DNA of 64,000 nt from Flavobacteriaceae bacterium PS02334 (GCA_029959295.1 JASCOH010000003.1:62001-126000), one strand, 5' to 3'; shown: positions 41,776 through 51,542, counted from the stretch's first letter. Made by a program: numbers and translations. The notes: a model not told the origin generated them from the sequence alone.

Positions 41776-43911
41776 TTACTTTTCAATTCCTTCTAAATCT
41801 AACAAAAAACTGAATTCTTTAGCTAATTCTTTCAGAGCTTCAAATCTTCCAGAAGCGCCTCCGTGGCCTGCATCCATGTTAGTATCAAGGTATAAGACAT
41901 TTTTATCGGTCTTTAAAGTTCTCAATTTAGCCACCCATTTTGCTGGTTCCCAATACTGAACTTGCGAGTCATGGAGTCCGGTTGAAACATACATATTTGG
42001 ATAATCTTGCGCTTTTACGTTGTCATAAGGTGAATATGACTTCATATAATCGTAATATTCTTTCTCGTTCGGGTTCCCCCATTCGTCATATTCTCCCGTC
42101 GTTAACGGAATTGTATCGTCAAGCATTGTCGTAATTACATCCACAAAAGGAACTTGCGCAATCACTCCTTTATATAATTCAGGCGCCATATTCACAACCG
42201 CTCCCATCAATAAACCTCCAGCGGAACCGCCTTCAGCATACAAATGTTCTGGACTTGTATATTTCTCAGCAATTACAAATTTTGAACAATCTACAAAATC
42301 CGTAAAAGTATTTTTCTTCTTTAAAAGTTTTCCGTTTTCATACCAAGGCCTTCCCATGTCTTCGCCTCCGCGAATGTGGGCGATGGCGTAAACAAAACCT
42401 CGATCAAGCAGCGAAAGTCGCGTAGAAGAGAAATAAGGATCCATAGTCGCGCCGTAAGAACCATAGGCATAAAGCAACAGCGGATTCTTGCCGTTTTTCT
42501 TCAAATCTTTTCTATAAACCATCGAAATCGGAATTTTAGTTCCGTCTTCAGCAGTTGCCCAAACTCTTTCTTCGGTATAATTTTTCTTGTCAAATTCCCC
42601 ACCTAAAACTTGCTGTTCTTTTTTAACTTCCTTCTCTTTTGTCTTCATGTTAAAGTCAATTACAGAAGAAGGCGTTCCCATTGATTGGTAGCTGTAACGC
42701 AAAACCTGCGTGTCAAAATCTGGGTTTGTGGAAATATTTGCCGTATACGTTTCGCTTTCAAACGGAAGGTAATATTCTCCTTTTCCGTTCCAAGGCATGA
42801 TTCTGATTTTATTCAAGCCGTTTGAACGTTCTCCGACAACCAAATAATCTTTGAAAATTTCAATTTCTTCCAATAAAACATCTTTGCGATGCGGAATCAA
42901 ATCTTTCCAATTTTCTTTTTCCGTAGCGTTTTCAGGCGTTTTCATCAACTTGAAATTGGTCGCTTTGTCCTTATTTGTCAAGATATAAAAACTATCTCCA
43001 TAATGAGAAATGTCATATTCCATGCCTCGAACTCTCTTCTGAAAAACTTTAAATTCTCCATCCGGATTATCGGCTAAAAGTGTTCTGAACTCCGTTGTCA
43101 AAGTACTTGCAGCAGTAATTACGATATATTTTCTAGATTTTTCTTTGCTTACGTCAATATTAAAAGTATCATCTTTTTCATGGTAAACCAAAGAGTCATT
43201 TTCAGCATTTTCTCCTAATTTATGCTTGAAAACTTTATCCGAACGCAAGGTCTGTTTGTCTTGTTTCGTATAAAATAAAGTCTTGTTATCATTTGCCCAA
43301 GTTGAACTTCCGGTAACATTTTCAATTTTATCTTCAAAAATTTCTCCTGTTTCCAAGTTTTTGATTTGAATCGTATAAATTCTTCGCCCGATAACATCTA
43401 CCGCAAAAGAAGCAAATTTGTTGTCAGGACTCACGCTCATGCCTCCTAATTGGAAATAAGAATGTCCTTCTGCCAATTCATTGCAGTTAAAAAGAATTTC
43501 CTCATTTGCCGTAAGGCTTCCTTTTTTTCTAGAATAAATCGGATAATCTTTTCCGGTTTCATAGCGAGTTATGTACCAATATCCATTGAAAAAATAAGGA
43601 ACTGACGAATCGTCTTCCTTGATTCTTCCTTTCATTTCTTCAAATAATTTTTTCTGGAAATCTTTGGTATGAGCCGTCATCTGCTCATAATATTCATTTT
43701 CTTGATTCAAATAATCGATGACTTCAGCATTTTCTCTATCTTTGAGCCAAAAGTAATCGTCGATTCTTTTGTCTCCGTGCTTTTCAAGCGTTTTTGATAT
43801 TTTCTTTGCTATTGGGGGATTTATGGTTTTTGACATTTTTAGTGATGCGGTTTGCGAATATGAATTTGCAAAAATAATACAAAGACAACTTAAAATTAAT
43901 TTATTCTTCAT
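41776..43911 (-). CDS. S9 family oligopeptidase (protease II-like)
   Basis: ATG 43911 is preferred to an in-frame TTG 3 bp upstream; this gives 711 residues. A signal peptide (about 1-20, ending Asn-Ser-Tyr-Ser-Gln) suggests an exported enzyme. The beta-propeller occupies about 70-430, then the alpha/beta-hydrolase domain carries Ser in GGSAGGLLMG, with the Asp in 'STGLHDSQVQYWEPAKW' and the His in DAGHGGASGR. Members cleave short peptides after basic residues. The length is normal. Convergent or independent of the neighbours; no terminator was recognised. Confidence 0.92.
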   Translation of the reverse strand: MKNKLILSCLCIIFANSYSQTASLKMSKTINPPIAKKISKTLEKHGDKRIDDYFWLKDRENAEVIDYLNQENEYYEQMTAHTKDFQKKLFEEMKGRIKEDDSSVPYFFNGYWYITRYETGKDYPIYSRKKGSLTANEEILFNCNELAEGHSYFQLGGMSVSPDNKFASFAVDVIGRRIYTIQIKNLETGEIFEDKIENVTGSSTWANDNKTLFYTKQDKQTLRSDKVFKHKLGENAENDSLVYHEKDDTFNIDVSKEKSRKYIVITAASTLTTEFRTLLADNPDGEFKVFQKRVRGMEYDISHYGDSFYILTNKDKATNFKLMKTPENATEKENWKDLIPHRKDVLLEEIEIFKDYLVVGERSNGLNKIRIMPWNGKGEYYLPFESETYTANISTNPDFDTQVLRYSYQSMGTPSSVIDFNMKTKEKEVKKEQQVLGGEFDKKNYTEERVWATAEDGTKIPISMVYRKDLKKNGKNPLLLYAYGSYGATMDPYFSSTRLSLLDRGFVYAIAHIRGGEDMGRPWYENGKLLKKKNTFTDFVDCSKFVIAEKYTSPEHLYAEGGSAGGLLMGAVVNMAPELYKGVIAQVPFVDVITTMLDDTIPLTTGEYDEWGNPNEKEYYDYMKSYSPYDNVKAQDYPNMYVSTGLHDSQVQYWEPAKWVAKLRTLKTDKNVLYLDTNMDAGHGGASGRFEALKELAKEFSFLLDLEGIEK

Positions 43912-43922
43912 CAATTTATCTC

Positions 43923-43953
43923 TTGATTGTGACTATGCAATTTAGTAAATTCG
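43923..43953 (+). promoter_or_regulatory. ybaB promoter (TTG-N20-TAAATTCG)
   Basis: TTG at 43923-43925, spacer 20, TAAATTCG at 43946-43953 (7 of 8 to TAnnTTTG), 28 bp before the ATG of ybaB. Confidence 0.5.
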
Positions 43954-43981
43954 CAAGTTACAAATCATAAAATTTATCAAC

Positions 43982-44305
43982 ATGTTTGGAGACTTAATGG
44001 GAATGATGGGCAAGTTAAAAGAAGCCCAGCAAAAAATGGAAGAAACTAAAAAAAGACTAGACACCGTTTTAATCGACGAACAAAGCAGTGACGGACTGTT
44101 GAAAGTAACTTTGACTGCAAATCGCGCTGTAAAATCTATTGAAATCGACGACAGCTTATTAGAAGACAAAGAGCAATTAGAAGATTATCTGGTCTTAGTT
44201 ATGAACAAAGCGATTGAAAAAGCAACAAAGGTAAATGAAGCAGAATTGGGCGCTGTCGCTCAAGACGGAATGCCTAATATTCCAGGATTGGATATGTTTA
44301 AATAA
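43982..44305 (+). CDS. ybaB: YbaB/EbfC nucleoid-associated protein
   Basis: 107 residues, standard length. N-terminal Met/Gly/Lys segment ([19 protein letters not shown]), the helical pair and the antiparallel sheet with '[26 protein letters not shown]', and the C-terminal helix [10 protein letters not shown]. It forms a tweezer dimer that binds DNA; in other bacteria the gene lies beside dnaX and recR, but not here. A terminator follows. Confidence 0.93.
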   Translation: MFGDLMGMMGKLKEAQQKMEETKKRLDTVLIDEQSSDGLLKVTLTANRAVKSIEIDDSLLEDKEQLEDYLVLVMNKAIEKATKVNEAELGAVAQDGMPNIPGLDMFK

Positions 44306-44336
44306 AAATGGCTGTCGATAATGACAGCCATTTTTG
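44304..44336. terminator. Bidirectional terminator, ybaB and T9SS gene
   Basis: Stem AAAAATGGCTGTC / GACAGCCATTTTT (44304-44316, 44323-44335) with a 6-nt loop and a T-run, shared by two convergent genes. Confidence 0.85.
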
Positions 44337-44344
44337 GTTGTGTT

Positions 44345-45100
44345 CTATTTTATAATTAACTTTTTCACCATGCTTTTCTCTCCTGATTTAATTTTTACAA
44401 AATAAATTCCTGCCGAAGCGCCTTGCATTGCAATTTGATGCTTATCCGTTTTTTTTAGCGATTCTGTCTGTATAGTTTTTCCTAAAGCATCTGTAATCGA
44501 AATTTCATCAATTGCCAGTTGGTTTTTCAATAAAACATTGAAATTTCCATTGCTAGGATTTGGATAGACTTCTACATTATCGGCTATAGAAAAATCATCT
44601 GTTTTTAAAACCGTTCCGCGCAATTGTACTTCAGAAATTTGGATCATTTGTTCAATTGTGTTGCATTGGTCCGTAAAATTGAATTTATAATAGCTATAGG
44701 CAACAGTGTTTTGAAAGGTATAATTTCTAGTAAAATATCTAGAATCATTACAATCTATACTTCCAGTAGTAATAACGCTGTAGCTATTACCATCATTTGA
44801 ACCAGAAATTTCATAATTCATCGGATCTCTTTCAGAAGAATCATTGGCAGTTGAAAAATCCATGCTTGTTGCAACGGTTCTTGCTCCGTTAAGATTTACA
44901 ATAAAACCAAGACCGTCATAATAAAAGAAATCTAAAAATTTAGTTTCTACCGAACCGTCGATTATATTGTAATATTGCTCTTCATAAGGAGAATCTACAT
45001 TACCGACTGGACTAATGTTTGAATAAGGTGTAAAAAGTGGCGTTTGTGCTTTTGAGCCAAAACCAGCAATTAATGCTAAAATAAGTAAAGTTTTTTTCAT
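44345..45100 (-). CDS. Exported F5/8-type-C-like protein with T9SS sorting domain
   Basis: ATG 45100 gives a clean signal peptide (1-19, MKKTLLILALIAGFGSKAQ); an in-frame upstream start adds unlikely sequence. The 251-residue protein has a discoidin (F5/8 type C)-like region at about 25-165 (NIIDGSVETKF, 'YEISGSNDGNSYSVI', EQMIQISEVQLRG) and a type A T9SS C-terminal sorting domain (180-251, with YPNPSNG). It is therefore secreted by the type IX system. The discoidin part suggests binding to glycans. It has no enzyme domain and the partner is unknown. Confidence 0.85.
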   Translation of the reverse strand: MKKTLLILALIAGFGSKAQTPLFTPYSNISPVGNVDSPYEEQYYNIIDGSVETKFLDFFYYDGLGFIVNLNGARTVATSMDFSTANDSSERDPMNYEISGSNDGNSYSVITTGSIDCNDSRYFTRNYTFQNTVAYSYYKFNFTDQCNTIEQMIQISEVQLRGTVLKTDDFSIADNVEVYPNPSNGNFNVLLKNQLAIDEISITDALGKTIQTESLKKTDKHQIAMQGASAGIYFVKIKSGEKSMVKKLIIK

Positions 45101-45297
45101 GATAAAATGATTAGGGGTTGCTGTAAAAGTAACCATAATCAATTATCTGCTAATAATTTAGCTGTTATTGTTTAGATATGTTAAATGCTAAAATGTGATT
45201 TTTTATAGCTCTGTCAGTTTTGTAAGTGTTTTAACAAGAAAGCTTACAATTTTTCATACACTTTCCTATAATTGAATACAATAAAACTTACATTTAA

Positions 45298-46326
45298 CTA
45301 TTTTATAACAATTCTCTCCAAAGCTTCCATAACATAACTGTGCATGACATCACGATAATCTAAATGAGTCACAATTCGTAATTTTCCTTTACCCAAAGAA
45401 CTGATCAAGATATTTTTTTCTTTAAATTTAGCAATGACATTAGTTTCGTCAATTTCCGTCTTCACTGAAAATATTAAAATATTGGTTTCTACAGGCTCAA
45501 CGCTTTCCACCCAAGGCAATTGTTTAAGTATAAAAGCCAATTCTTTTGCTTTATTATGATCTTCTTGCAGACGGCTTACATTGTGTTGCAACGCATAAAT
45601 TCCTGCTCCAGCTAGATAACCAGCTTGACGCATCCCTCCCCCAAAAATCTTTCTGACTCTCAAAGCACGGTTCATCGTTTCCTTATCTCCAACTAAAACC
45701 GAACCGACCGGAGCGCCCAAACCTTTAGAAAGACAGACAGAAATCGTATCAAATATTTCTCCAAAATGTCTCGGATTTTGTCTTTTTGCAACCAAAGCAT
45801 TCCAAATTCTGGCACCGTCTAAATGATATTTCAAGTTGTTTTGCTTGCAAACTTCCTTGATTCGAAGCATGTCATCCATCTCATAGCAAGCTCCCCCGCC
45901 CTTATTTGTAGTATTTTCCAAACTAACCAAACTAGTCAGCGGACTGTGGTAAAAATCTGGCGGATTTATGGCTTCCTTTACTTGCTCTGCCGTAATCATT
46001 CCTCTTTTTCCGTCTACTAAATTACAAGAAACACCACTGTTAAAAGATGCTCCGCCTCCTTCATAATGAAAAATATGCGCCCATTTATCACAAATAATCT
46101 GCTCTCCAGGATTGGTGTGCAATTTAATCGCGGTTTGATTTGCCATCGTTCCCGAAGGAAAAAATAGTGCGGCTTCCATGCCGAATATATTGGCGACCAT
46201 CTCTTCTAACTCATTGACAGTCGGGTCTTGCTTATAAACATCGTCGCCTACTTTTGAGCGAAACATTTGCTGTAACATTTCATTGCTCGGTTTCGTAACC
46301 GTATCACTTACTAAATTTATTTCCAT
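45298..46326 (-). CDS. ltaE: Threonine aldolase, low specificity
   Basis: 342 residues, fold-type I PLP enzyme. The PLP Lys is in SLKGL-like context (here VCLSKGLGAPVG), with the N-terminal 'EINLVSDTVTKPSNEML' and the HLDGARIWNA pattern typical of LtaE. It cleaves L-threonine and L-allo-threonine to glycine and acetaldehyde. The start ATG 46326 is preceded by a TACTTTTG sequence on the same strand at only 5 bp, which would make the transcript nearly leaderless, so the promoter is uncertain. Monocistronic. Confidence 0.9.
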   Translation of the reverse strand: MEINLVSDTVTKPSNEMLQQMFRSKVGDDVYKQDPTVNELEEMVANIFGMEAALFFPSGTMANQTAIKLHTNPGEQIICDKWAHIFHYEGGGASFNSGVSCNLVDGKRGMITAEQVKEAINPPDFYHSPLTSLVSLENTTNKGGGACYEMDDMLRIKEVCKQNNLKYHLDGARIWNALVAKRQNPRHFGEIFDTISVCLSKGLGAPVGSVLVGDKETMNRALRVRKIFGGGMRQAGYLAGAGIYALQHNVSRLQEDHNKAKELAFILKQLPWVESVEPVETNILIFSVKTEIDETNVIAKFKEKNILISSLGKGKLRIVTHLDYRDVMHSYVMEALERIVIK

Positions 46327-46463
46327 AATATCAAAAGTATGCCTTATTTTTGTTTCATTAAAACGGCTATTTTCTTCATTTGAAGCTAATCTTGATTTTT
46401 AATTTAATCAGAACTTCAACCCAGAACTTGCCGTAAATTATTACACAAAAATATATATAATTT

Positions 46464-47559
46464 ATGACAACTACCGAACAAATTAAAGGTATTGTGGAGC
46501 GCCTTGGTGCGTTGAGGAGGTATCTTTGACGTCGACAAAAAGCTGATCGAAATCACAAACGAAGAAGAAAAAACCTTGGCTCCCGATTTTTGGAACAACC
46601 CAAAAGAAGCTGAAGCTTTTGTTAAAGTATTGCGTTCCAAGAAGAAATGGGTCGAAGATTACAACAAGGCGGTTTCAATGACCGACGAGTTGCAGATTGC
46701 CTATGAATTTTACAGAGAAGGCGAATTGACTGCTGACGAATTGGACGAACAATTTAATTCGACCAATTTGCACATCGAAAACATCGAATTTAAGAACATG
46801 CTTTCTGACGAAGGCGATTCTTTAAGCGCTGTTTTGCAAATCACGGCTGGTGCCGGCGGAACAGAAAGTTGCGACTGGGCGTCAATGCTGATGCGCATGT
46901 ACATGATGTGGGGCGAAAAAAATGGCTATAAAATCAAGGAATTGAACTTTCAAGAAGGCGAAGTTGCAGGAATTAAAACCGTTACTTTGGAATTTGAAGG
47001 CGATTATTCTTTCGGCTATTTAAAAGGAGACAACGGCGTGCATCGCCTGGTCAGAATTTCTCCTTTTGACAGCAATGGAAAGCGCCATACATCTTTTGCT
47101 TCTGTTTATATTTATCCTTTGGTAGATGATTCTATTGAAATTGAGATAAATCCTGCTGATATTGAGATAATTACTTCTCGTTCAAGTGGTGCCGGCGGAC
47201 AAAACGTAAATAAAGTAGAAACCAAAGTACAGCTTTTCCACAAGCCAACCGGAATCCAGATTCAATGTTCTGAAACACGCTCACAGCAAGACAACAGGCA
47301 GCGAGCAATGCAGATGTTAAAATCTCAATTGTATGAAATTGAGCTGAAGAAACAAATGGCGCAGCGCGCCGATATTGAAGCTGGAAAGATGAAAATCGAA
47401 TGGGGTTCTCAAATCAGAAACTATGTCATGCATCCTTACAAATTGGTCAAAGATGTCAGAACAGGATATGAAACCAGCGATGTTGAAGGCGTCATGAATG
47501 GTGACATTGACGAATTCTTGAAAGCTTATTTGATGATGATGGGACAAAAAGAAGAATAA
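46464..47559 (+). CDS. prfB: Peptide chain release factor 2 with programmed +1 frameshift
   Basis: The gene starts at ATG 46464. In frame 0 it encodes 21 codons and meets TGA at 46527-46529. A +1 shift (skipping T46527) continues in the downstream frame from GAC 46528 to the stop at 47557-47559, giving 364 residues, the normal RF2 length. RF2 reads UAA and UGA in the ribosomal A-site; the SPF codon-recognition motif (ISPFDS) and the GGQ hydrolysis motif ([12 protein letters not shown]) are present. Low RF2 makes the ribosome pause at UGA and shift, so the product autoregulates its own synthesis. This is the normal E. coli-type arrangement, not a mutation. Confidence 0.93.
46515..46530 (+). 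promoter_or_regulatory. RF2 frameshift site: SD-like AGGAGG and CTT TGA C
   Basis: AGGAGG (46515-46520) lies 3 nt upstream of the slippery codon CTT (46524-46526), followed by TGA C. Shine-Dalgarno pairing three bases upstream of the codon stimulates +1 shifting in E. coli. It is notable in a genome where other genes have no SD sequences. Confidence 0.85.
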
Positions 47560-47576
47560 ATTTTCTTAAATATCAA

Positions 47577-47617
47577 AAAAATGCACTGCAATCAGATTAT
47601 TTAATGCAGTGCATTTT
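47577..47617 (+). terminator. prfB terminator
   Basis: Stem AAAATGCACTGCA / TGCAGTGCATTTT (about 47578-47590, 47605-47617) with 14-nt loop and a T-run. Confidence 0.8.
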
Positions 47618-47773
47618 CTATTGAAAAAAGTTGTTAAAAATAATATTAAGATATATTTAAGAAATATGGTTTAAATGTAACATTTTCTTGAAAGACATAA
47701 CTTATCTTTACATAGAATTTAGCCAATTATTGTGACACTTTTTATAATTAATTGACTATCAAAGATAACTGTT

Positions 47774-49003
47774 ATGATTTACGAAAAGCCATTATCAATA
47801 ATTCCAATAAATGAAGCGGCACGATTGCAGAAGCTTTATGATTATCAAATTTTAGATACGCATTCTGAAGACACTTTTGATAAAATTGCACTTTTGGCAT
47901 CACAAGTTTTTAATACGCCGAGTGCTTTTGTAACTTTTGTGGATAAAGACAGGGTATATTTGAAAGCAATAATTGGAAACTTCAAAACCAACGAAGTTCG
48001 TCGTGAAGAAAGCATGTGTGCTTTGGCAATTCTAGATGACAAAATCACTGTTTTTAATGACACGCATAAATATCCAGATTTGATGAAAAGTCCTTGGATT
48101 TCACAGGAAAACGGCATCCGTTTTTATGCCGGAGCGCCGTTGAAATCTCCTGAGGGCTATTTGATCGGAACAGTTTGCGTTTTAGACAGCGTTCCGAGAG
48201 AAACCAATGAAAACCAAATGGAAATGCTTAGAACCATGGCGGATATTGTCATGAATAAATTGGAAAGCAGGCTTCGCTACAACAATATCATCAAGTCGCA
48301 AAATGATTTGATGGGAATCGCCTTGCATGAAATTAAAAATCCTTTGGCTTCTATAAGTCTGGCAAACGATATCTTGAGAATTGATGTCACAAAAGCGCCA
48401 AAAATGACCGATATGATCAAGCGTTGCGTCATAACGATTCAAGCAAAATTGGCAGATTTGTTGAAACTTTCAGAAGATGAAGATAAAGACCAGAGGCTTT
48501 CTATTGAAGAAGCTGACTTGAAGGAAATGCTGGACCGCTTGGTTACCAATTTTGAATTATTAGCCAATAAGAAGAACCAGATTATTGAGTTGACAGTAGA
48601 AGAATCGCTTCCTAAAATTAATATCGACAAGACTAAAATTTCTGATGTTTTGCACAATCTTTTGAGCAATGCTATCAAATATTCTTACAGCAATACGACT
48701 ATAAAAATTATAGCCAAGAAAATTGATGACTTCGTAGAAATAGAATTCCAAGATAAAGGACAAGGCTTAAACGATGAAGACGCCGAAAAACTTTTCAAGA
48801 AATTCGCAAAATTAAGCTCAAAGCCAACCGGAAGAGAAAGTTCAAACGGATTAGGGCTTTCTATCTGCAAGTCATTGGTTGAACTGCATAACGGACAGAT
48901 TTTTGCAAAAAGTCCTGGGAAAGAATTGGGAAGTTCGTTTTTCATTTCGCTTCCGATTATTTATACGATGCACCAAGATTCTGAATATTTTGATAGAGAT
49001 TAA
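47774..49003 (+). CDS. GAF-domain sensor histidine kinase (soluble)
   Basis: 409 residues, no membrane helix. An N-terminal GAF domain (about 20-165; phrase 'LYDYQILDTHSEDTFDKIALLA' and IRFYAGAPLKSPEGYLIGTVCVLD) of the kind that opens with a short 'P-I-N-E-A-A-R-L' segment, then HisKA with His in LHEIKNPLASISL and HATPase (about 285-400) with the 'QDKGQGLND' and 'SNGLGLSICKS' motifs. The partner regulator is not adjacent; the next gene is an AraC factor. It may sense a small cytoplasmic ligand. No promoter is clear, but a TTG and TATCTTTA lie at about 47688 and 47703, with spacing too short. Confidence 0.88.
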   Translation: MIYEKPLSIIPINEAARLQKLYDYQILDTHSEDTFDKIALLASQVFNTPSAFVTFVDKDRVYLKAIIGNFKTNEVRREESMCALAILDDKITVFNDTHKYPDLMKSPWISQENGIRFYAGAPLKSPEGYLIGTVCVLDSVPRETNENQMEMLRTMADIVMNKLESRLRYNNIIKSQNDLMGIALHEIKNPLASISLANDILRIDVTKAPKMTDMIKRCVITIQAKLADLLKLSEDEDKDQRLSIEEADLKEMLDRLVTNFELLANKKNQIIELTVEESLPKINIDKTKISDVLHNLLSNAIKYSYSNTTIKIIAKKIDDFVEIEFQDKGQGLNDEDAEKLFKKFAKLSSKPTGRESSNGLGLSICKSLVELHNGQIFAKSPGKELGSSFFISLPIIYTMHQDSEYFDRD

Positions 49004-49068
49004 ATTTTAGCCAAAAATTTTACTACATCGTTTTATATGCTTAATTTAAAGCGCTCAAACGATGCTCT

Positions 49069-50007
49069 ATGAAATCTGTAAAATCCCTGTTGCACGCTCC
49101 TCACCTTTCGCATGAAAAATCACTGAAAACTTTGGTTGAAAACAGAACCGTTTATTCCTTAGAAAATTGTGAATTGAATTTATTTGAAACGTATGAAGAA
49201 TCGCAATTGGTTCCTCTGAAATTCAATGATTTGGTGGTTACAAGCATGTTGCGAGGAAAGAAAATCATGCATCTTTTTGATGATCCAGAATTCGTTTATC
49301 TTCCTGGAGAAACGGTTGTAATTCCATCAAATGTAGAGATGAAAATTGATTTTCCGGAAGCTTCTAAAAGCAATCCGACGCAGTGCTTAGCTTTGGCCAT
49401 TGACCATTGGAAAATCAACGATACTTTGAATTTACTGAATGAAAAATATCCAAAAGAAGGAAATAGTTTATGGACTTTAGACTCTGAAAATTACTTTTTT
49501 TATAATAATATCGAGCTGGCTTCCACTATAAACAAACTGATCAAAGAATGTATGAGTTCGTCGATTACCAAAGATGTTTTGGCCGATTTGACTTTGCAGG
49601 AATTGCTGATTCGAATTATCCAAACGCAGACTTTAAAATCTATTGACGATAATAAAAAACTAGAATCAAACTCGCCTATTTCTATGGTTTTGGAATTTAT
49701 CCGAAATAATATCAAGGAAAACTTCAACCTGAAAGATTTAAGCGACAAAGCTGGAATGAGCACTACTTCTTTCTATCGTTTTTTCAAGCGGGAATTAGGC
49801 ATGAGCCCGATTGAATTTATTTTAAACGAAAAAATAAAAATTGCGAAACAACTTTTAAAATATCCCGGAATCCAAATCAATGAAGTCGGATTTCAATCTG
49901 GTTTTGAAGACAGCAATTATTTTATCCGGCTATTCAAAAAAGTCGAAGGAATTACGCCTAAGCAATACCAGCAACTAAATAGTTCAAGCTGTTATGTTGA
50001 TTTATAA
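49069..50007 (+). CDS. AraC family transcriptional regulator
   Basis: 312 residues. The N-terminal half (about 40-180) has a cupin-like sensor pattern; the C-terminal AraC domain (about 205-305) has two helix-turn-helix motifs, with 'LKDLSDKAGMSTTSFYRFFKRELGMSPIEFI' and 'IQINEVGFQSGFEDSNYFIRLFKKVEGITPKQYQQ'. It ends 1 bp before the convergent DUF779 gene and so lies next to the DUF779-butanediol dehydrogenase-aldehyde dehydrogenase genes. This type is known as an activator of alcohol/aldehyde oxidation genes; regulation of these is inferred. Confidence 0.88.
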   Translation: MKSVKSLLHAPHLSHEKSLKTLVENRTVYSLENCELNLFETYEESQLVPLKFNDLVVTSMLRGKKIMHLFDDPEFVYLPGETVVIPSNVEMKIDFPEASKSNPTQCLALAIDHWKINDTLNLLNEKYPKEGNSLWTLDSENYFFYNNIELASTINKLIKECMSSSITKDVLADLTLQELLIRIIQTQTLKSIDDNKKLESNSPISMVLEFIRNNIKENFNLKDLSDKAGMSTTSFYRFFKRELGMSPIEFILNEKIKIAKQLLKYPGIQINEVGFQSGFEDSNYFIRLFKKVEGITPKQYQQLNSSSCYVDL

Positions 50008-50008
50008 A

Positions 50009-50383
50009 TTATTCTTCTAATTTTATAGGTTCTAAATTTTCAATTTCTTCTGGCGTAAAAAGTCGGTAATGAATTTTAAAAGTTTTTCCTAAAGGCGTTT
50101 CCAGTGAAAATCCGCCCGTCGGCACTCCGTCTAAAACATCCATTGTAAAATGTGCATTTTTCCAATATTGAAATAAATCACGGTCCACCCAAAACTCAAA
50201 TCCTTCAATGGTTCCGATGCAAACATCGCCCATTCTTAAATAAAAGCCGCCTTTTTCAAAACATTGCGGCTGTGTTCCTTCACAGCATCCGCCAGCTTGG
50301 TAAAACATCAAATCTCCGTGGGTTTCGTGAATTTTTTTAATTATTTCTATTGCTTCTTTTGTTGCTTCGACTCTCTTTATCAT
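50009..50383 (-). CDS. DUF779 family protein
   Basis: 124 residues. Small conserved protein with three Cys in the phrase 'GGCCEGTQPQCFEKGGFYL' and a second pattern 'DVCIGTIEGFEFWVDRDLF', typical of DUF779. The function is unknown, though the family is commonly found beside aldehyde dehydrogenase genes. It lies 80 bp downstream of the bdhA gene on the same strand and convergent with the AraC gene. The Cys pair may bind a metal or react with an aldehyde; inference. Confidence 0.9.
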   Translation of the reverse strand: MIKRVEATKEAIEIIKKIHETHGDLMFYQAGGCCEGTQPQCFEKGGFYLRMGDVCIGTIEGFEFWVDRDLFQYWKNAHFTMDVLDGVPTGGFSLETPLGKTFKIHYRLFTPEEIENLEPIKLEE

Positions 50384-50397
50384 AGCTTTTAATTTAA

Positions 50398-50433
50398 AAA
50401 TACAGCCATGATTTTAGTCTCACGGCTGTATTT
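50398..50433 (-). terminator. bdhA terminator
   Basis: AAATACAGCC (50398-50407) and GGCTGTATTT (50424-50433) form a 10-bp stem, followed on the minus strand by ATTTTTA. It lies between bdhA and the DUF779 gene. Confidence 0.6.
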
Positions 50434-50463
50434 GTCTTATAAATTTACGAATTGGTTTTCCAA

Positions 50464-51525
50464 CTATCCGTTAATGTCAATCAAAATTTTTACTTGTTCT
50501 GGATTTGAAACCAACACTTCAAAACCTTCCGTTACAATTTCATCTAATTTGATTCTTTTGGTCACCAATTTTTCAACTGGCATTCTTCCAAGGTTAATCA
50601 AATCAATAACTTGCGGAAAAATATTTCTGTAAGCGATAATTCCTTTAACCGTAATTTCACGAACCACTTGGTCAAAAGCATTATGTGTAACTGGTTTACC
50701 AAACAAAGCTACCAAAACCGCAGTTCCTCCATTTTTCAAACTTGCAATTCCTCCATCAAAAGAAGCTTGAACTCCAGCAGCATCTAGAAAAATATCCACG
50801 CCACCGTTTGTCAATTCTTTAATTTGCTTCGGAATATCTTCCTCTTTCCCATTGATAATTGTTGTCGCGCCAATTTCTTTTGCTTTTTCTAAACGCTTTT
50901 CGGCAATATCCACCACAATAACTTCTGTCGCTCCCGCAGCAATTGCTGCTTGGACACATAAAAGTCCGATTGGTCCAGCGCCATAAATCAAGACAGATTG
51001 CCCGATTTTCAAGCCGCTTTGCAAAACTGCATAAACAGCAACTGCAGCAGGTTCAACCAAAGCACCTTGCTCAAAACTCATCGAATCTGGAATTTTATGA
51101 ACCATATAATCTTCAACGACTGTGTATTTTGCAAAACCTCCATTGGAAGTCAGACCCACAAAACCAAGAGGTTCGGAAAGATTGTACTCGCCATTCACAA
51201 TAAATGGACTTTCCGGATTTTTAAAAAGCGGTTCTACCACTACTCTGTCACCTATTTTCAAATGTGTAACTTCTTCTCCAACTTCGCTGATAATTCCAGC
51301 AAATTCATGTCCCAAAGTGGTAACGCCTTGATGGCCATTTAAAGGATAAGGCTTGTCAACCGGAATCAACATTGGCCCGTGCGTGTATTCGTGAAGATCT
51401 GAACCGCAAATTCCTGCAAATTGAACTTCAATTTTCACTTGTTTTGCTCCAGTTGTGGGAATGTCGGTTTCCTCCACTCTAATGTCTTTTGCTGCATGCC
51501 AGCGCGCGGCTTTCATTTTTGTCAT
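50464..51525 (-). CDS. bdhA: (R,R)-2,3-butanediol dehydrogenase
   Basis: 353 residues, medium-chain zinc alcohol dehydrogenase. The catalytic zinc ligands are in GICGSDLHEY (Cys39) and GHEFAG (His/Glu). The four structural-zinc cysteines are missing: the loop reads EPLFKNPESPFIVNGEYN. This matches the B. subtilis-type BdhA, which also lacks them, so it is a family feature. The Rossmann motif is GAGPIG and the C-terminus has 'VKGIIAYRNIFPQVIDLINLGRMP', very close to BdhA. It oxidises 2,3-butanediol to acetoin. Aldehyde dehydrogenase upstream, a DUF779 gene downstream. Confidence 0.85.
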   Translation of the reverse strand: MTKMKAARWHAAKDIRVEETDIPTTGAKQVKIEVQFAGICGSDLHEYTHGPMLIPVDKPYPLNGHQGVTTLGHEFAGIISEVGEEVTHLKIGDRVVVEPLFKNPESPFIVNGEYNLSEPLGFVGLTSNGGFAKYTVVEDYMVHKIPDSMSFEQGALVEPAAVAVYAVLQSGLKIGQSVLIYGAGPIGLLCVQAAIAAGATEVIVVDIAEKRLEKAKEIGATTIINGKEEDIPKQIKELTNGGVDIFLDAAGVQASFDGGIASLKNGGTAVLVALFGKPVTHNAFDQVVREITVKGIIAYRNIFPQVIDLINLGRMPVEKLVTKRIKLDEIVTEGFEVLVSNPEQVKILIDING

Positions 51526-51542
51526 AATAGATTATTTTTAGA

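Noticed and set aside
46576-47559. Short prfB reading frame starting at a TTG codon
   Set aside because: The true gene starts at ATG 46464 and reaches this frame by the programmed +1 shift at 46527.
50464-51525. Loss of structural zinc in butanediol dehydrogenase as a defect
   Set aside because: As I recall B. subtilis BdhA lacks the same four Cys, so it is a family trait and not a degradation.
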